Source: Streptomyces sp. DH5 | Lineage (GTDB): Bacteria; Actinomycetota; Actinomycetes; Streptomycetales; Streptomycetaceae | DNA: 64,000 nt | Reading direction: 5' to 3' | Assembly: GCF_020873915.1 (NCBI RefSeq) | Contig: NZ_JAHWGP010000001.1 | Coordinates: forward strand, 186,001 to 250,000 | Shown here: positions 30,199 to 39,231 of the stretch, piece after piece | Layout: each line of letters begins with the position of its first letter | How positions within the stretch are numbered: position 1 is the stretch's first letter | Program-made: the position numbers and the translations under genes | Notes under the pieces: model-generated | What the model was told of the DNA's origin: nothing | The model's database searches: none | What the model saw: only the letters and a program-made list of their open reading frames with translations

Positions 30199-31062
30199 TC
30201 AGAAGGGGTACCAGCGGACCGTCTCGTCGCCGTCCCGCAGGGACGCCACCCGGCGTTCGAACTCGGCCAGGGCCCGGGGATTGCCCGGCGCGTGCTGGGC
30301 GACCCAGGCGCAGCTGGCGGTCTCCCGCGCGCCCCGCAGCACCGAGCAGCCCTCCCAGGCGCGCACGTCCCAGCCGTAGGTCCCGGTGAAGGAGGCGTAC
30401 GCCTCGTCCGGCAGCCCGTAGCGGTCGTGGGAGAGCGCCATCACCACCAGGTCGTGCTCGCGCAGATCCGACGAGAAGGTCTCCAGGTCGATCAGCACCG
30501 GCCCGTCCGGCCCGACGTGCACGTTGCGGGGGAGGGCGTCGCCGTGGATCGGCCCCGGTGGCAGCTCGGGCGTCAGTGCCGCCGCGGCCGCGGCGAAGCC
30601 GTCGCGCCGCTCGCGCAGGTACGCCGCGTCCGCCGGATCGACCGTGTCGCCCGCCAGGCGCAGCCAGCGTTCCACCCCGCCCAGCAGCTCGCGGGGCGGC
30701 AGTGCGAAGGGCGGGGCGGGCAGCGCGTGGACCAGCCGCAGCAGTTCGGCCAGATCCTTCGGCTCCGTGGGGCGCACCGCTTCCGGCAGCCGGTGCCACA
30801 CGGTCACCGGGTGACCCTCGACCAGCAGTGCCTCGGGCTCGGCCGCCCGCACCGCGGGCACCCCCTCCGCCGCCAGCCACTCCGCGATGTCCAGTTGCCG
30901 TCGGGCCCGCTCCAGCAGCTCCGGGTCACGGCCCACCTTGACGACCAGACCGGCGGCGGCGAACACCGCGTTCTCGCCGAGGGCGAGGAGCCGTGCGTCG
31001 CGTGCCCCGCCGGGCAGCGCTCCGGCCGCCGTGAGGACCTCCCGCGCCCGTGCCTCGTCCAT
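30199..31062 (-). CDS. Aminoglycoside phosphotransferase-family kinase
   Basis: 287 residues with an intact active site: GLVVKVGRD (ATP-binding Lys), GPIHGDALPRNVHV (catalytic Asp and metal-binding Asn) and VLIDLETFS (metal-binding Asp in place of DFE). Substrate is not evident; family members phosphorylate aminoglycosides, macrolides, choline, homoserine or sugars. It stands in contrast to the degenerate APH-fold protein at 11 kb. No neighbour suggests a pathway. Confidence 0.8.
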   Translation of the reverse strand: MDEARAREVLTAAGALPGGARDARLLALGENAVFAAAGLVVKVGRDPELLERARRQLDIAEWLAAEGVPAVRAAEPEALLVEGHPVTVWHRLPEAVRPTEPKDLAELLRLVHALPAPPFALPPRELLGGVERWLRLAGDTVDPADAAYLRERRDGFAAAAAALTPELPPGPIHGDALPRNVHVGPDGPVLIDLETFSSDLREHDLVVMALSHDRYGLPDEAYASFTGTYGWDVRAWEGCSVLRGARETASCAWVAQHAPGNPRALAEFERRVASLRDGDETVRWYPF

Positions 31063-31227
31063 TCGTCCCCTCCATGTCCGTCCGCGTGCGACCGCCGGGA
31101 TCCGGCCATCCGTCGGTCAGTCTCGCATTCCCACAGGTGGGGCGGCGTGCGCGGTGCCTTGACGAGGCGGACCGCCTTCACGACCATGACCGGGCCCACC
31201 CCCGCGCCGTGCAAAGGGGCTGATCGC

Positions 31228-32166
31228 TTGACATCGGTGACCGAGGCGAGGAGATCCACGCCCCGCGCACCCGACCCGGGTCGCCCACGGGGCCGCGCCG
31301 TCGACCACGGCCCGTGGTTCCTGGTGCTGCCCGCGCTGATCCCGGTCCTCGTGCTCAGCGTCGGCCCGCTGCTCTACGGCATCCTGCTGGCCTTCACCGA
31401 CGCCCAGTCCGGCCGCACCGAGCCCACCCGGTGGATCGGCACGCTCAACTTCCGGGACCTGGTGCAGGACACGCTGTTCTGGGAGTCGTTCCGCATCGGC
31501 CTGGTCTGGGCGGTGGGGGTGACGGTGCCGCAGTTCCTGCTGGCCCTCGGCCTCGCCCTGCTGCTCGACCAGGACCTGAGACTGCGCTGGCTCGCCCGCG
31601 CCCTCGCGATCGTCCCGTGGGCGATGCCCGAGGTCGTCGTCGGCATCATGTGGCGGATCGTCTACAACCCGGACGCCGGCCTCCTCAACGAGACGCTGCG
31701 CGACATCGGCCTGGGCGACGGCCGGGACTGGCTCAGCGGGCTCGCCACCGCCCTGCCCGCGGTGATCGTCGTCGGCGTGTGGGCCGGAATGCCCCAGACC
31801 ACGGTCGCGCTCCTCGCCGGGCTGCAGAACACCCCACGCGAGCTGCACGAAGCGGCCGCCGTGGACGGCGCCGGCGCCTGGCGCCGCTTCCGCACGGTCA
31901 CCTGGCCCGCCATCCGGCCCGTCGCCCTCGCGATCACCGCGCTCAACCTGATCTGGAACTTCAACTCCTTCGCCCTGGTCTACGTGCTGACCAACGGCGG
32001 CCCCGGCGGACGCACCCGGCTGCCCATGCTCTTCGCCTACGAAGAAGCCTTCCGCTACGGCCAGTTCGGCTACGCGGCGGCGATGGGCTGCGTCATGGTC
32101 GCCGCGGTCTCGATCGCGCTGGCCGTCTTCCTCGCCGGCCGGCTCAGGGAAGGTGACAGGGCATGA
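31228..32166 (+). CDS. Sugar ABC transporter permease (MalF type)
   Basis: 312 residues with six predicted membrane segments, the first at PWFLVLPALIPVLVLSVGPL. The permease EAA loop is HEAAAVDGAGAWRRFRTVTWP. The start is probably the TTG at 31228, with AAAGGGG 8 nt upstream; an ATG at 31186 in the same frame lacks such a site. It overlaps the second permease gene by 4 bp. With the lipoprotein gene at 32996 it forms a CUT1-type importer without its own ATPase. Confidence 0.85.
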   Translation: MTSVTEARRSTPRAPDPGRPRGRAVDHGPWFLVLPALIPVLVLSVGPLLYGILLAFTDAQSGRTEPTRWIGTLNFRDLVQDTLFWESFRIGLVWAVGVTVPQFLLALGLALLLDQDLRLRWLARALAIVPWAMPEVVVGIMWRIVYNPDAGLLNETLRDIGLGDGRDWLSGLATALPAVIVVGVWAGMPQTTVALLAGLQNTPRELHEAAAVDGAGAWRRFRTVTWPAIRPVALAITALNLIWNFNSFALVYVLTNGGPGGRTRLPMLFAYEEAFRYGQFGYAAAMGCVMVAAVSIALAVFLAGRLREGDRA

Positions 32167-32996
32167 GGACCTCCGCCGCCGCCCGCGCCGGCCAGTACGC
32201 CGCGCTGCTCGCCTACCTCGCCTTCCTGGCCTTCCCGTTCCTCTGGCTGGTCTCCACCGCGTTCAAGCCCCCGGCCGAGCTGGCCGCCCTGCACCCGACC
32301 TGGGTCCCCCGGGACCCCACCCTCGCCAACTTCCGGCAGGCCTTCGACGAACAGCCACTGCTGCGGGCCGCCCTCAACTCCCTGCTCGCCGCGGTCTCGG
32401 CCGCGGTCGTCGCCGTCGTCGTCGCCACCCCGACGGCCTACGTGATGGCCCGGCACCGCACCGCGCTCGCCCGGGCCGCCACGGGCTGGGTGGTGGTCAG
32501 CCAGGCGTTCCCGTTCGTCCTGCTGATCATCCCGCTGTTCCTGGTGCTGAAGAACCTGCACCTGATCAACTCGCTCCCCGGCCTGGTGCTGGTCTATGTC
32601 GTCTGGGCGCTGCCCTTCGCCCTGTGGATGCTCACCGGCTACGTCCGTGCCGTACCGGCCGAGCTGGAGGAGGCGGCGGCCGTCGACGGGGCCGGCCGGC
32701 TGCGGATCCTGTTGTCGGTGACCGGGCCGCTCCTCGCACCGGGGATCGTGGCGACCGCGCTGTTCGCCTTCGTCACCGCGTGGAACGAGTTCTTCTTCGC
32801 ACTCGTCCTGCTCAAGTCCCCTCAGAGGCAGACCCTTCCGGTGGTCCTCACCCACTTCATCGGTGCCGAGGGAGTCGCCGACCTCGGTCCGCTGGCGGCC
32901 GCCGCGTTCCTCGCGACGCTGCCCTCCCTGGTCGTCTTCGCGGTCATCCAGCGGCGGATCACGGGCGGCATGCTCGCCGGGGCGGTGAAGAGCTGA
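32163..32996 (+). CDS. Sugar ABC transporter permease (MalG type)
   Basis: 277 residues, six predicted membrane segments, with the EAA loop AELEEAAAVDGAGRLRILLSV. It partners the preceding MalF-type permease. Its stop overlaps the ATG of the binding-protein gene (TGATG). In Streptomyces such operons usually share the ATPase MsiK encoded elsewhere, which fits the lack of one here. Confidence 0.88.
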   Translation: MRTSAAARAGQYAALLAYLAFLAFPFLWLVSTAFKPPAELAALHPTWVPRDPTLANFRQAFDEQPLLRAALNSLLAAVSAAVVAVVVATPTAYVMARHRTALARAATGWVVVSQAFPFVLLIIPLFLVLKNLHLINSLPGLVLVYVVWALPFALWMLTGYVRAVPAELEEAAAVDGAGRLRILLSVTGPLLAPGIVATALFAFVTAWNEFFFALVLLKSPQRQTLPVVLTHFIGAEGVADLGPLAAAAFLATLPSLVVFAVIQRRITGGMLAGAVKS

Positions 32997-34276
32997 TGCG
33001 GACGAGATTCCTGGTGGCGGCCCTCGCCGTCGTCCTGCTCCTGGCGGGCTGCTCCTCCGGCGGCACCCGCGACGACGGCCGGATCGTCCTGCGCTTCCAG
33101 TCCCTGGCCTGGCAGGACGAGTCGGTCGAGGTGACCAGGGAACTGGTCCAGGAGTGGAACGCCGGCCACCCGGACGTCCGTGTGGAGTACGTCCAGGGAA
33201 GCTGGGACAGCGTCCACGACCAGCTGCTCACCTCCTTCGAGGGCGGCGAGGCCCCCGACATCGTCCACGACGCCTCCGACGACCTCGCCGACTTCGCCTA
33301 CGGCGGCTACCTGGCCGATCTGACCGACCTGCTGCCCGAGCGGCTGAAGTCCGACATTCCGGCGAGCAGTTGGGAGACCGTCACCTTCGACGGCGGCGTC
33401 TACGGCGTGCCCTTCCTCCAGGAACCGCGCGTGCTCGTCGCCGACGCGAACCGGCTGAAGGGGGCGGGAGTCCGCGTACCGACCCCGGAGGACCCCTGGA
33501 CGTGGGAGGAGTTCCGGCAGGTGACGAAGCGGCTCAGCGGCGGGGGGAGGTACGGGGTGGCCTGGCCGCTCAAGGAGCCCGTGTCCGCCACGCTCAACCT
33601 GTCCCTCTCCGCCGGCGGGAAGCTCTTCCACCGGGGCCCCGACGGCAAGGTGACCGTGCGGTTCGAGGAGGGCGACGAGGTCGTCCCGCGCACCGTCCAC
33701 GCACAGGTGAACACCGACCGCAGCGCCTCGCCCAGCACGCTCGGCAGCGGCGGCTCCGACACCCTGCCCGGCCTCTTCGCCGGGAAGTACGCGATGGTGC
33801 CGCTCGGTTTCTCCTACCGTCAGCAGATCGCCCAGCAGGCCCCCGAGGGCTTCGACTGGCAGGTGCTGCCCGCCCCGGCCGGAGCGGACGGACTCACCCA
33901 GGGCGTCAGCCCGCAGACGCTCTCCGTCGCCGAGGACTGCCCGCACAAGAAGGAAGCCGCAGCGTTTCTCGGCTTCCTGCTCCAGCCGGAGAACATGGTC
34001 CGCCTCGCCCTCGGGGACTGGATGCTGCCCACCGGCCGCCGGGCCCTCGCCGACCCGGCCCTGCACACCGACGAACACGGCTGGGCCACCGGCACCGCGC
34101 TCGCCGGCCGTCTGCGCCCGGCCCCCGCACAGGCCGTGCGCGGCTACCCCGAGTGGAAGGACAAGGTGGCCACCCCGGCCCTCCAGGAGTACTACAGCGG
34201 CGCGATCGGCCTCGACGGACTGCGCGAGCGGCTGGAGGAGGACGGCAACCTGGTGCTCGCCCGCTACCAGCGCTGA
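32996..34276 (+). CDS. Sugar ABC transporter substrate-binding lipoprotein
   Basis: 426 residues, family 1 solute-binding protein. The signal peptide ends in the lipobox LLAGC (Cys19). The mature part has LVQEWNAGHPDVRVEYVQGS and APDIVHDASDDLADFAYGGYL near the N-terminus and the closing LQEYYSGAIGLDGLRERLEE helix. The gene order permease-permease-binding protein is the reverse of the common order. The sugar bound cannot be told from sequence, and no glycosidase gene is adjacent. Confidence 0.88.
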   Translation: MRTRFLVAALAVVLLLAGCSSGGTRDDGRIVLRFQSLAWQDESVEVTRELVQEWNAGHPDVRVEYVQGSWDSVHDQLLTSFEGGEAPDIVHDASDDLADFAYGGYLADLTDLLPERLKSDIPASSWETVTFDGGVYGVPFLQEPRVLVADANRLKGAGVRVPTPEDPWTWEEFRQVTKRLSGGGRYGVAWPLKEPVSATLNLSLSAGGKLFHRGPDGKVTVRFEEGDEVVPRTVHAQVNTDRSASPSTLGSGGSDTLPGLFAGKYAMVPLGFSYRQQIAQQAPEGFDWQVLPAPAGADGLTQGVSPQTLSVAEDCPHKKEAAAFLGFLLQPENMVRLALGDWMLPTGRRALADPALHTDEHGWATGTALAGRLRPAPAQAVRGYPEWKDKVATPALQEYYSGAIGLDGLRERLEEDGNLVLARYQR

Positions 34277-34289
34277 GTGCGGCCGTCCG

Positions 34290-34327
34290 AAAACCCGTTG
34301 CCCGCCGTCACGGCGGTCACCTAGCGT
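34290..34327 (+). promoter_or_regulatory. WblC/WhiB7-type promoter of the erm-mgt locus
   Basis: An AT tract gaaaa (34289-34293) lies 4 nt before the -35 element TTGCCC (34298-34303). An 18-nt spacer and the -10 element TAGCGT (34322-34327) follow. An AT-rich tract just upstream of -35 is the known mark of WhiB7/WblC-activated resistance promoters. The leader peptide GTG is 7 nt after the -10, so it would be leaderless. Confidence 0.6.
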
Positions 34328-34334
34328 CCTCGTC

Positions 34335-34448
34335 GTGGGAGCCTTCAACGCGATCTACCACGCCGGTCCCGGCCGGGGCTGCACGCACTCCATGCGGATG
34401 CGTCGCGGTCCCGGAGCCCTGACCGGCCCGGGGAGCCAGGCCCGCTGA
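34335..34448 (+). CDS. erm leader peptide with an ErmDL-like stalling motif
   Basis: A 37-codon ORF from a leaderless GTG at 34335 to TGA at 34446. Residues 17-23 are THSMRMR. The known macrolide-sensing leader ErmDL begins MTHSMRLR, and ribosomes with bound macrolide arrest at its R-L-R (+X+) motif. The R-M-R here fits that +X+ class. A transcription terminator follows 55 nt downstream, just before the erm gene. I infer that drug-stalled translation of this peptide relieves termination. The peptide is too short for standard gene finding and would often be missed. Confidence 0.75.
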   Translation: MGAFNAIYHAGPGRGCTHSMRMRRGPGALTGPGSQAR

Positions 34449-34502
34449 TCCAGCCGGGCCGTCGTCCGCACGCCTCCCCCCGCTTTCCGCCGTCCTCCGG
34501 TC

Positions 34503-34524
34503 AGGGCACTCGTCTGCCCTTTTT
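34503..34524 (+). terminator. Attenuator terminator before erm
   Basis: agggca and tgccct form a perfect 6-bp stem with loop ctcgtc, directly followed by tttt. It is one of the few U-tract terminators in this window and lies 27 nt before the erm ATG. It is therefore a premature terminator in the leader, not a gene end. Confidence 0.7.
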
Positions 34525-34550
34525 CCCACGGAAGACAAGGATCGCAGGCC

Positions 34551-35330
34551 ATGGCCCGCCCCACCCCCGCCTCGCGCGCGCTCTCGCAGAACTTCCTCGC
34601 CGATCGCGCCACCGCCCGGCGTTTCGCCCGCCTCGCCGTCCCGCACGGCGGGCCCGCCCCGCTGCTGCTCGAAGTCGGCGCGGGCAAAGGCGCGCTGACC
34701 GACGTCCTCGCCCCGCTCTGCCGGGAGCTGCACGCCTACGAGATCGACCCGCGGCTCGTGCCCGCGCTGCGCGGCCGTTTCTCCGCGGTACCCCACGTCC
34801 GCGTCGTCGGTGCCGACTTCCTCGCCGCGCGTCCGCCACGCACACCGTTCTCCGTCGCCGGGAACGTGCCGTTCTCCCGTACCGCGGCCGTCGTCGACTG
34901 GTGCCTGCGCGCACCCCGCCTCACCGACGCCACCCTCCTCACCCAGCTCGAGTACGCCCGCAAGCGCACCGGTGACTACGGCAGCTGGACCCGGCTCACG
35001 GTGCTGACCTGGCCCCGCCACGAATGGCGGCTGCTCGCGCGGGTCGGCCGGCACTCCTTCCGGCCCGTGCCCCGGGCCGACGCGGGTGTCGTCCGCATCG
35101 TGCGCCGTCCCGTGCCGCTGCTCGACGCCGCCGCGTCCGACAGCTGGCGGAGCCTGGTCGACCTGGGCTTCTCCGGGGTCGGCGGCTCGCTGCACGCCTC
35201 CCTGCGCCGGGCCCACTCCCGGCGGCGGGTGGACGCCGCGTTCCGGGAGGCGCGGCTGGACGCGGGGGTGCTGGTGGGGGAGGTGGCGCCGCAGCGGTGG
35301 CTGCGGCTGCACGAGGTGCTGGCGCCGTGA
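34551..35330 (+). CDS. 23S rRNA adenine-N6 methyltransferase, Erm family (Lrm-like)
   Basis: 259 residues. SAM-binding motif I is [13 protein letters not shown] (39-51), the acidic residue closing motif II is in AYEIDPRL, and the catalytic motif IV is GNVPFS (104-109). The N-terminus LSQNFLAD is typical of Erm enzymes. Erm proteins methylate A2058 of 23S rRNA and give resistance to macrolides and lincosamides. AAGGA lies about 10 nt before the ATG. With the following mgt gene it matches the lrm-mgt pair of Streptomyces lividans, which is established knowledge for that species. Confidence 0.9.
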   Translation: MARPTPASRALSQNFLADRATARRFARLAVPHGGPAPLLLEVGAGKGALTDVLAPLCRELHAYEIDPRLVPALRGRFSAVPHVRVVGADFLAARPPRTPFSVAGNVPFSRTAAVVDWCLRAPRLTDATLLTQLEYARKRTGDYGSWTRLTVLTWPRHEWRLLARVGRHSFRPVPRADAGVVRIVRRPVPLLDAAASDSWRSLVDLGFSGVGGSLHASLRRAHSRRRVDAAFREARLDAGVLVGEVAPQRWLRLHEVLAP

Positions 35331-35341
35331 CCGGTAATGAG

Positions 35342-35371
35342 TTGCACGAGACGTATCGTCTCGTCTACGGT
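35342..35371 (+). promoter_or_regulatory. Promoter with embedded operator in front of mgt
   Basis: -35 TTGCAC (35342-35347), 18-nt spacer, -10 TACGGT (35366-35371), and the mgt ATG 6 nt later. A perfect 8-bp inverted repeat acgagacg-tat-cgtctcgt (35346-35364) fills the spacer, as expected for a TetR-type repressor site. So mgt can be transcribed without the erm leader, probably as leaderless mRNA. Confidence 0.6.
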
Positions 35372-35377
35372 GCCGGT

Positions 35378-36577
35378 ATGACCACTCCCGCGCACATCGC
35401 CATGTTCTCCATCGCCGCCCACGGCCACGTGAACCCGAGCCTCGAGGTGATCCGCGAGCTCGTGGCGCGCGGGCACCGGGTGACCTACGCGATCCCGCCC
35501 CTCTTCGCCGAGAAGGTCGCCGAGACGGGTGCCGAACCCAAGCTGTGGAACTCCACGCTGCCGGGCCCCGACGACGACCCCGAGGCATGGGGCACCACGC
35601 TGCTGGACAACGTGGAGCCGTTCCTGGACGACGCCGTCCAGGCGCTCCCGCAGCTCATCGAGGCGTACGAGGAGGACACCCCCGACCTCGTCCTGCACGA
35701 CATCGCCTCCTACCCGGCGCGGGTGCTCGCCCACCGCTGGGGCGTGCCCGCCGTCTCCCTCTCGCCCAACCTGGTCGCCTGGGACGGGTACGAGGAGGAG
35801 GTCGCCGAGCCGATGTGGGAGGAGCCGAGGAGGACCGAGCGGGGGCGGGCCTACTACGCCCGATTCCACGCCTGGCTGGAGGAGAACGGGATCACGCGGC
35901 ACCCCGACGACTTCGCCGGCCGCCCCGCCCGTTCGATCGTCCTGATCCCCAAGGCGCTCCAGCCGAACGCCGACCGGGTGGACGAGAGCGTGCACTCCTT
36001 CGTGGGCGCCTGCCAGGGCGACCGCAGTGCGGAGGGCGACTGGCAGCGGCCGGCCGGGGCGGAGAAGGTCGTGCTGGTGTCGCTCGGGTCGTCCTTCACC
36101 AAGCAGCCGGCCTTCTACCGCAGCTGCGTGGAGGCGTTCGCCGGTCTGCCCGGCTGGCACGTGGTGCTCCAGGTGGGCAGGCACGTCGGCCCCGGCGAAC
36201 TGGGGGACGTGCCGGACAACGTCGAGGTGCGCTCCTGGGTGCCGCAGCTCGCCGTCCTCAGGCAGGCCGACCTGTTCGTCACCCACGCGGGTGCCGGCGG
36301 CAGCCAGGAGGGGCTGGCGACGGCCACGCCGATGATCGCCGTGCCGCAGGCGGTGGACCAGTTCGGCAACGCGGACATGCTGCAGGGGCTGGGTGTGGCC
36401 CGGCACGTCCCGGCCGGGGAGGCGACCGCGGAGGTGTTGCGGGCGGCGGCCCTCGCCCTGGTCGACGACCCGGAGGTGGCCCGGCGGCTGGAGGACGTCG
36501 CCGCGGACATGGCGGGCGAGGGCGGCACGGCCCGTGCGGCCGACCTGATCGAGGCCGAGCTGCCCGAGCGGCGCTGA
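35378..36577 (+). CDS. mgt: Macrolide-inactivating glycosyltransferase (Mgt/OleD family)
   Basis: 399 residues, GT1 family. The N-terminus [20 protein letters not shown] carries the catalytic His of macrolide glycosyltransferases. The donor-binding C-terminal block is [20 protein letters not shown] followed by [13 protein letters not shown]. Known Mgt and OleD enzymes use UDP-glucose to glycosylate the desosamine 2'-hydroxyl of macrolides. It stands 47 bp after erm, with its own promoter and operator. A longer frame with a GTG at 35327 exists, but the ATG gives the standard N-terminus. Confidence 0.9.
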   Translation: MTTPAHIAMFSIAAHGHVNPSLEVIRELVARGHRVTYAIPPLFAEKVAETGAEPKLWNSTLPGPDDDPEAWGTTLLDNVEPFLDDAVQALPQLIEAYEEDTPDLVLHDIASYPARVLAHRWGVPAVSLSPNLVAWDGYEEEVAEPMWEEPRRTERGRAYYARFHAWLEENGITRHPDDFAGRPARSIVLIPKALQPNADRVDESVHSFVGACQGDRSAEGDWQRPAGAEKVVLVSLGSSFTKQPAFYRSCVEAFAGLPGWHVVLQVGRHVGPGELGDVPDNVEVRSWVPQLAVLRQADLFVTHAGAGGSQEGLATATPMIAVPQAVDQFGNADMLQGLGVARHVPAGEATAEVLRAAALALVDDPEVARRLEDVAADMAGEGGTARAADLIEAELPERR

Positions 36578-36634
36578 CCCCCGCCGCCGGCGTCGTGCCT
36601 CCGGTGCCGCCGGGCCCGGGAGCCACCTCCGCCC

Positions 36635-36703
36635 GTGCGCAGGGGCGGAGTCACCTCCGCTCCTGCGCACGGAGAAGGGCCCGGCGGTGCTCCGCCGGGC
36701 CCT
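36635..36703. terminator. Tandem hairpins between mgt and the MMPL gene
   Basis: Hairpin one: gtgcgcaggggcggag with ctccgctcctgcgcac (36635-36670), 16 bp with one mismatch. Hairpin two: agggcccggcgg with ccgccgggccct (36676-36703), 12 bp perfect. They separate convergent genes. Confidence 0.7.
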
Positions 36704-36718
36704 CGGTGCCTCACCGCA

Positions 36719-38974
36719 TCACACCGGCACGCGCTCACCCTTGTCGTCCCGGGCCTCCGGCGCGGCTGCCGCCACCGCCTCCGGCGACTCGTCGTGGGTC
36801 AGGTCCGGCATCCGGTGCAGCCACTTCGGCAGGTACCAGTTGCGCTCGCCCAGCAGCGCCATCACCGCGGGGAGCAGCACGCCCCGGATGATCGTCGCGT
36901 CGATCAGCACGGCCGCCGCCAGGCCGACGCCCATCTGCTTCATGGACTGCATGGACAGCGTCCCGAAGATCGCGAACACGGCGACCATGATGACCGCGGC
37001 GCTGGTGACCACGCCGGCCGTGGTGACCACCCCGTGCTGGATCGCGTCCCGCGTGGTGCGGCCCCGCATCCGCGCCTCACGGATCCGGGAGACGACGAAC
37101 ACGTGGTAGTCCATCGACAGGCCGAACAGGATCACGAACAGGAACAGCGGCAGCCAGGTGATGATCGCGCCGACGCCCTCCGCGCCCACCAGGGAAGCGC
37201 CCCAGCCGTGCTGGAAGACCGCCACGAGGATGCCGTACGCGGCACCCACCGACAGCAGGTTGAGCACGATCGAGGTGATCGCGACCGTCAGGGAGCGGAA
37301 CGACAGCAGCATCAGCAGGAAGGCGAAGACGACCACGAAGACGAAGACCGGGACCACGGACCCCACCAGCTGGTCGTTGAAGTCCTTCGAACCGGCGACC
37401 TGCCCGGTGATCGGTGCCTCCACACCCTTCACCGTGCCGAGCGTGGCGGGCCGCACCTCGTCCCGCAGCGTGTCCAGGCTCGCACCCGCCTTCTCCTGGT
37501 CGGAGCCGCCCACCAGCGGCACGTAGAGGAAGGCGACGTTCTTCTCGTCGTGCAGCCTGATCTCGACCGGGCCGTGCGAGGCGCCCGAACTGACCGCCCT
37601 CTCCCGGAAGTCGGCGAGCGCGGCCTTCACCTCGGGGGCGTTGATGTCGTCCGCCCTGACGACCACCTCGGCGGGATCGGAACCGCCGGGGAAGGCGTCG
37701 TTGACCCGGTTGTAGGTCTGCACGATCGGCAGCGAGTCACCGAACTCCTGGTCCAGCGTGAGGTTCTGGGTCTTCATGCCGATCGCCGGAGCGGCGACGG
37801 CGAGCAGCGCGCCGGTCGCCACCACGGCCGCGATCAGCGGCCTGGCGAGCACCCGCTTCAGCACGGCGGTCCAGAACCGGCTGTCGTTGCCGCCGTTCGC
37901 GCGCCGCTTGCGCAGGAACGGCAGGCGGCCCTTCTCGACCCGCTCGCCCAGCAGCGAAAGGAGCGCCGGGAGGACGGTGACCGAGCCGACCATGGCGACC
38001 GCCACGACCATCAGCGAGGCCAGACCCATCGCCTCGAACTCGGCCAGCCCGGTGAACAGCATGCCCGCCATCGCCACGCACACGGTGACGCCGGAGACGA
38101 CGATCGCCCGGCCACTGGTCGCCGCGGCGATCCGCAGCGCCGTCTGCGCGTCCCGTCCGGCCGCCCGCTCCTCACGCTCACGGCGCAGGTAGAACAGGCA
38201 GTAGTCGACGCCGACGGCCAGACCCACCAGCAGCATCACCGAGTTCGCGGTCTCGCTCATCGGCTGGAGGTGGCTGACCAGGCCCATCAGACCCATCGTC
38301 GCCATGATCGCGGTGATCGCCAGCGCCACCGGCAGCAGCGCCGCGACCAGCGCGCCGAACGCGATCAGCAGGATGCCGAGCGCCACCGGCACCGCCGAGT
38401 ACTCGGCCTTCTTGAAGTCGGCACCGAAGGCGTCGTCGAACGTCTTCATCATGCTGGCGCCGCCGATCTCCTCGATCCGCAGCGAACCGTGGTCCTTCTG
38501 GACGTCCTCCACGGCCTTCAGCACCGGCTCGACACGGTCACCGGCCGTGTCGGAGTCGCCGCGCATGTCGAACTGGACGAGCGCGCTGCGCCCGTCCTGC
38601 GAGATGGTGTCGCTGTCGTACGGCGAGGTGACCTCGGTGACCTGACCGGTCTTCTCGACGGCCGCGACGACCGCGGTGACCGCCGACCGGAACTCCTCGT
38701 CCGTGGCCGTGAGGCCCTCGTCCTTCGCCTGGACGAGCACGGTCTCACTGGCCGGCTCCTCGATGCCGGCGTCCTCCACGATGCGGGCGGCGGTGCTGGT
38801 CTCCCCCTTGAGCTGGTCGCTGTTGCCGACGTCGACGCGGCCCGCGGCCGAGCCGAGACCCATCGCCAGCACCACGAACAGCACCCAGATGCCGACGGCC
38901 GCCCAGCGGTGCCGGGCGCTCCAGCCGCCGGCCCGGGCGGCGAGGCCCCGTACCCGCGAATCTCCGTTCCCCAT
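36719..38974 (-). CDS. MMPL-family RND transporter
   Basis: 751 residues. The layout is typical of actinobacterial MMPL proteins: an N-terminal membrane segment (WAAVGIWVLFVVLAMGLGSA), a first soluble loop of about 150 residues, a bundle of membrane segments with GVDYCLFYLRRERE, a second soluble loop, and a second bundle with FGLSMDYHVFVVSRIREA. These proteins use the proton gradient to export lipids or drugs. The ATG at 38974 has GAGGGAGC upstream. There is no lipid-synthesis neighbour, so cargo is unknown. Confidence 0.9.
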   Translation of the reverse strand: MGNGDSRVRGLAARAGGWSARHRWAAVGIWVLFVVLAMGLGSAAGRVDVGNSDQLKGETSTAARIVEDAGIEEPASETVLVQAKDEGLTATDEEFRSAVTAVVAAVEKTGQVTEVTSPYDSDTISQDGRSALVQFDMRGDSDTAGDRVEPVLKAVEDVQKDHGSLRIEEIGGASMMKTFDDAFGADFKKAEYSAVPVALGILLIAFGALVAALLPVALAITAIMATMGLMGLVSHLQPMSETANSVMLLVGLAVGVDYCLFYLRREREERAAGRDAQTALRIAAATSGRAIVVSGVTVCVAMAGMLFTGLAEFEAMGLASLMVVAVAMVGSVTVLPALLSLLGERVEKGRLPFLRKRRANGGNDSRFWTAVLKRVLARPLIAAVVATGALLAVAAPAIGMKTQNLTLDQEFGDSLPIVQTYNRVNDAFPGGSDPAEVVVRADDINAPEVKAALADFRERAVSSGASHGPVEIRLHDEKNVAFLYVPLVGGSDQEKAGASLDTLRDEVRPATLGTVKGVEAPITGQVAGSKDFNDQLVGSVVPVFVFVVVFAFLLMLLSFRSLTVAITSIVLNLLSVGAAYGILVAVFQHGWGASLVGAEGVGAIITWLPLFLFVILFGLSMDYHVFVVSRIREARMRGRTTRDAIQHGVVTTAGVVTSAAVIMVAVFAIFGTLSMQSMKQMGVGLAAAVLIDATIIRGVLLPAVMALLGERNWYLPKWLHRMPDLTHDESPEAVAAAAPEARDDKGERVPV

Positions 38975-39231
38975 GACGGGCTCGCTCCCTCGTGCTCGGC
39001 AGCGACCCCCTGCCGCCACCTGACCCTTCGAAGGTATGGGCCGCGTCAGCGTGTCTCGTCGTGCTGTCCGGTGAAGCTCGGGGGAGCGGAGTCATCCCAT
39101 CGGCGTTCCCGCCCTCCCCACTGCGGAGGACAGGTGTCCCCTACATGGACCCTGACGCGTGAGGGACGGAGATCAGGGTCGGAACCGATGCGGCTCACGC
39201 CCCGGCCTCGTCGCCGTCCTATCGTGGGGAC

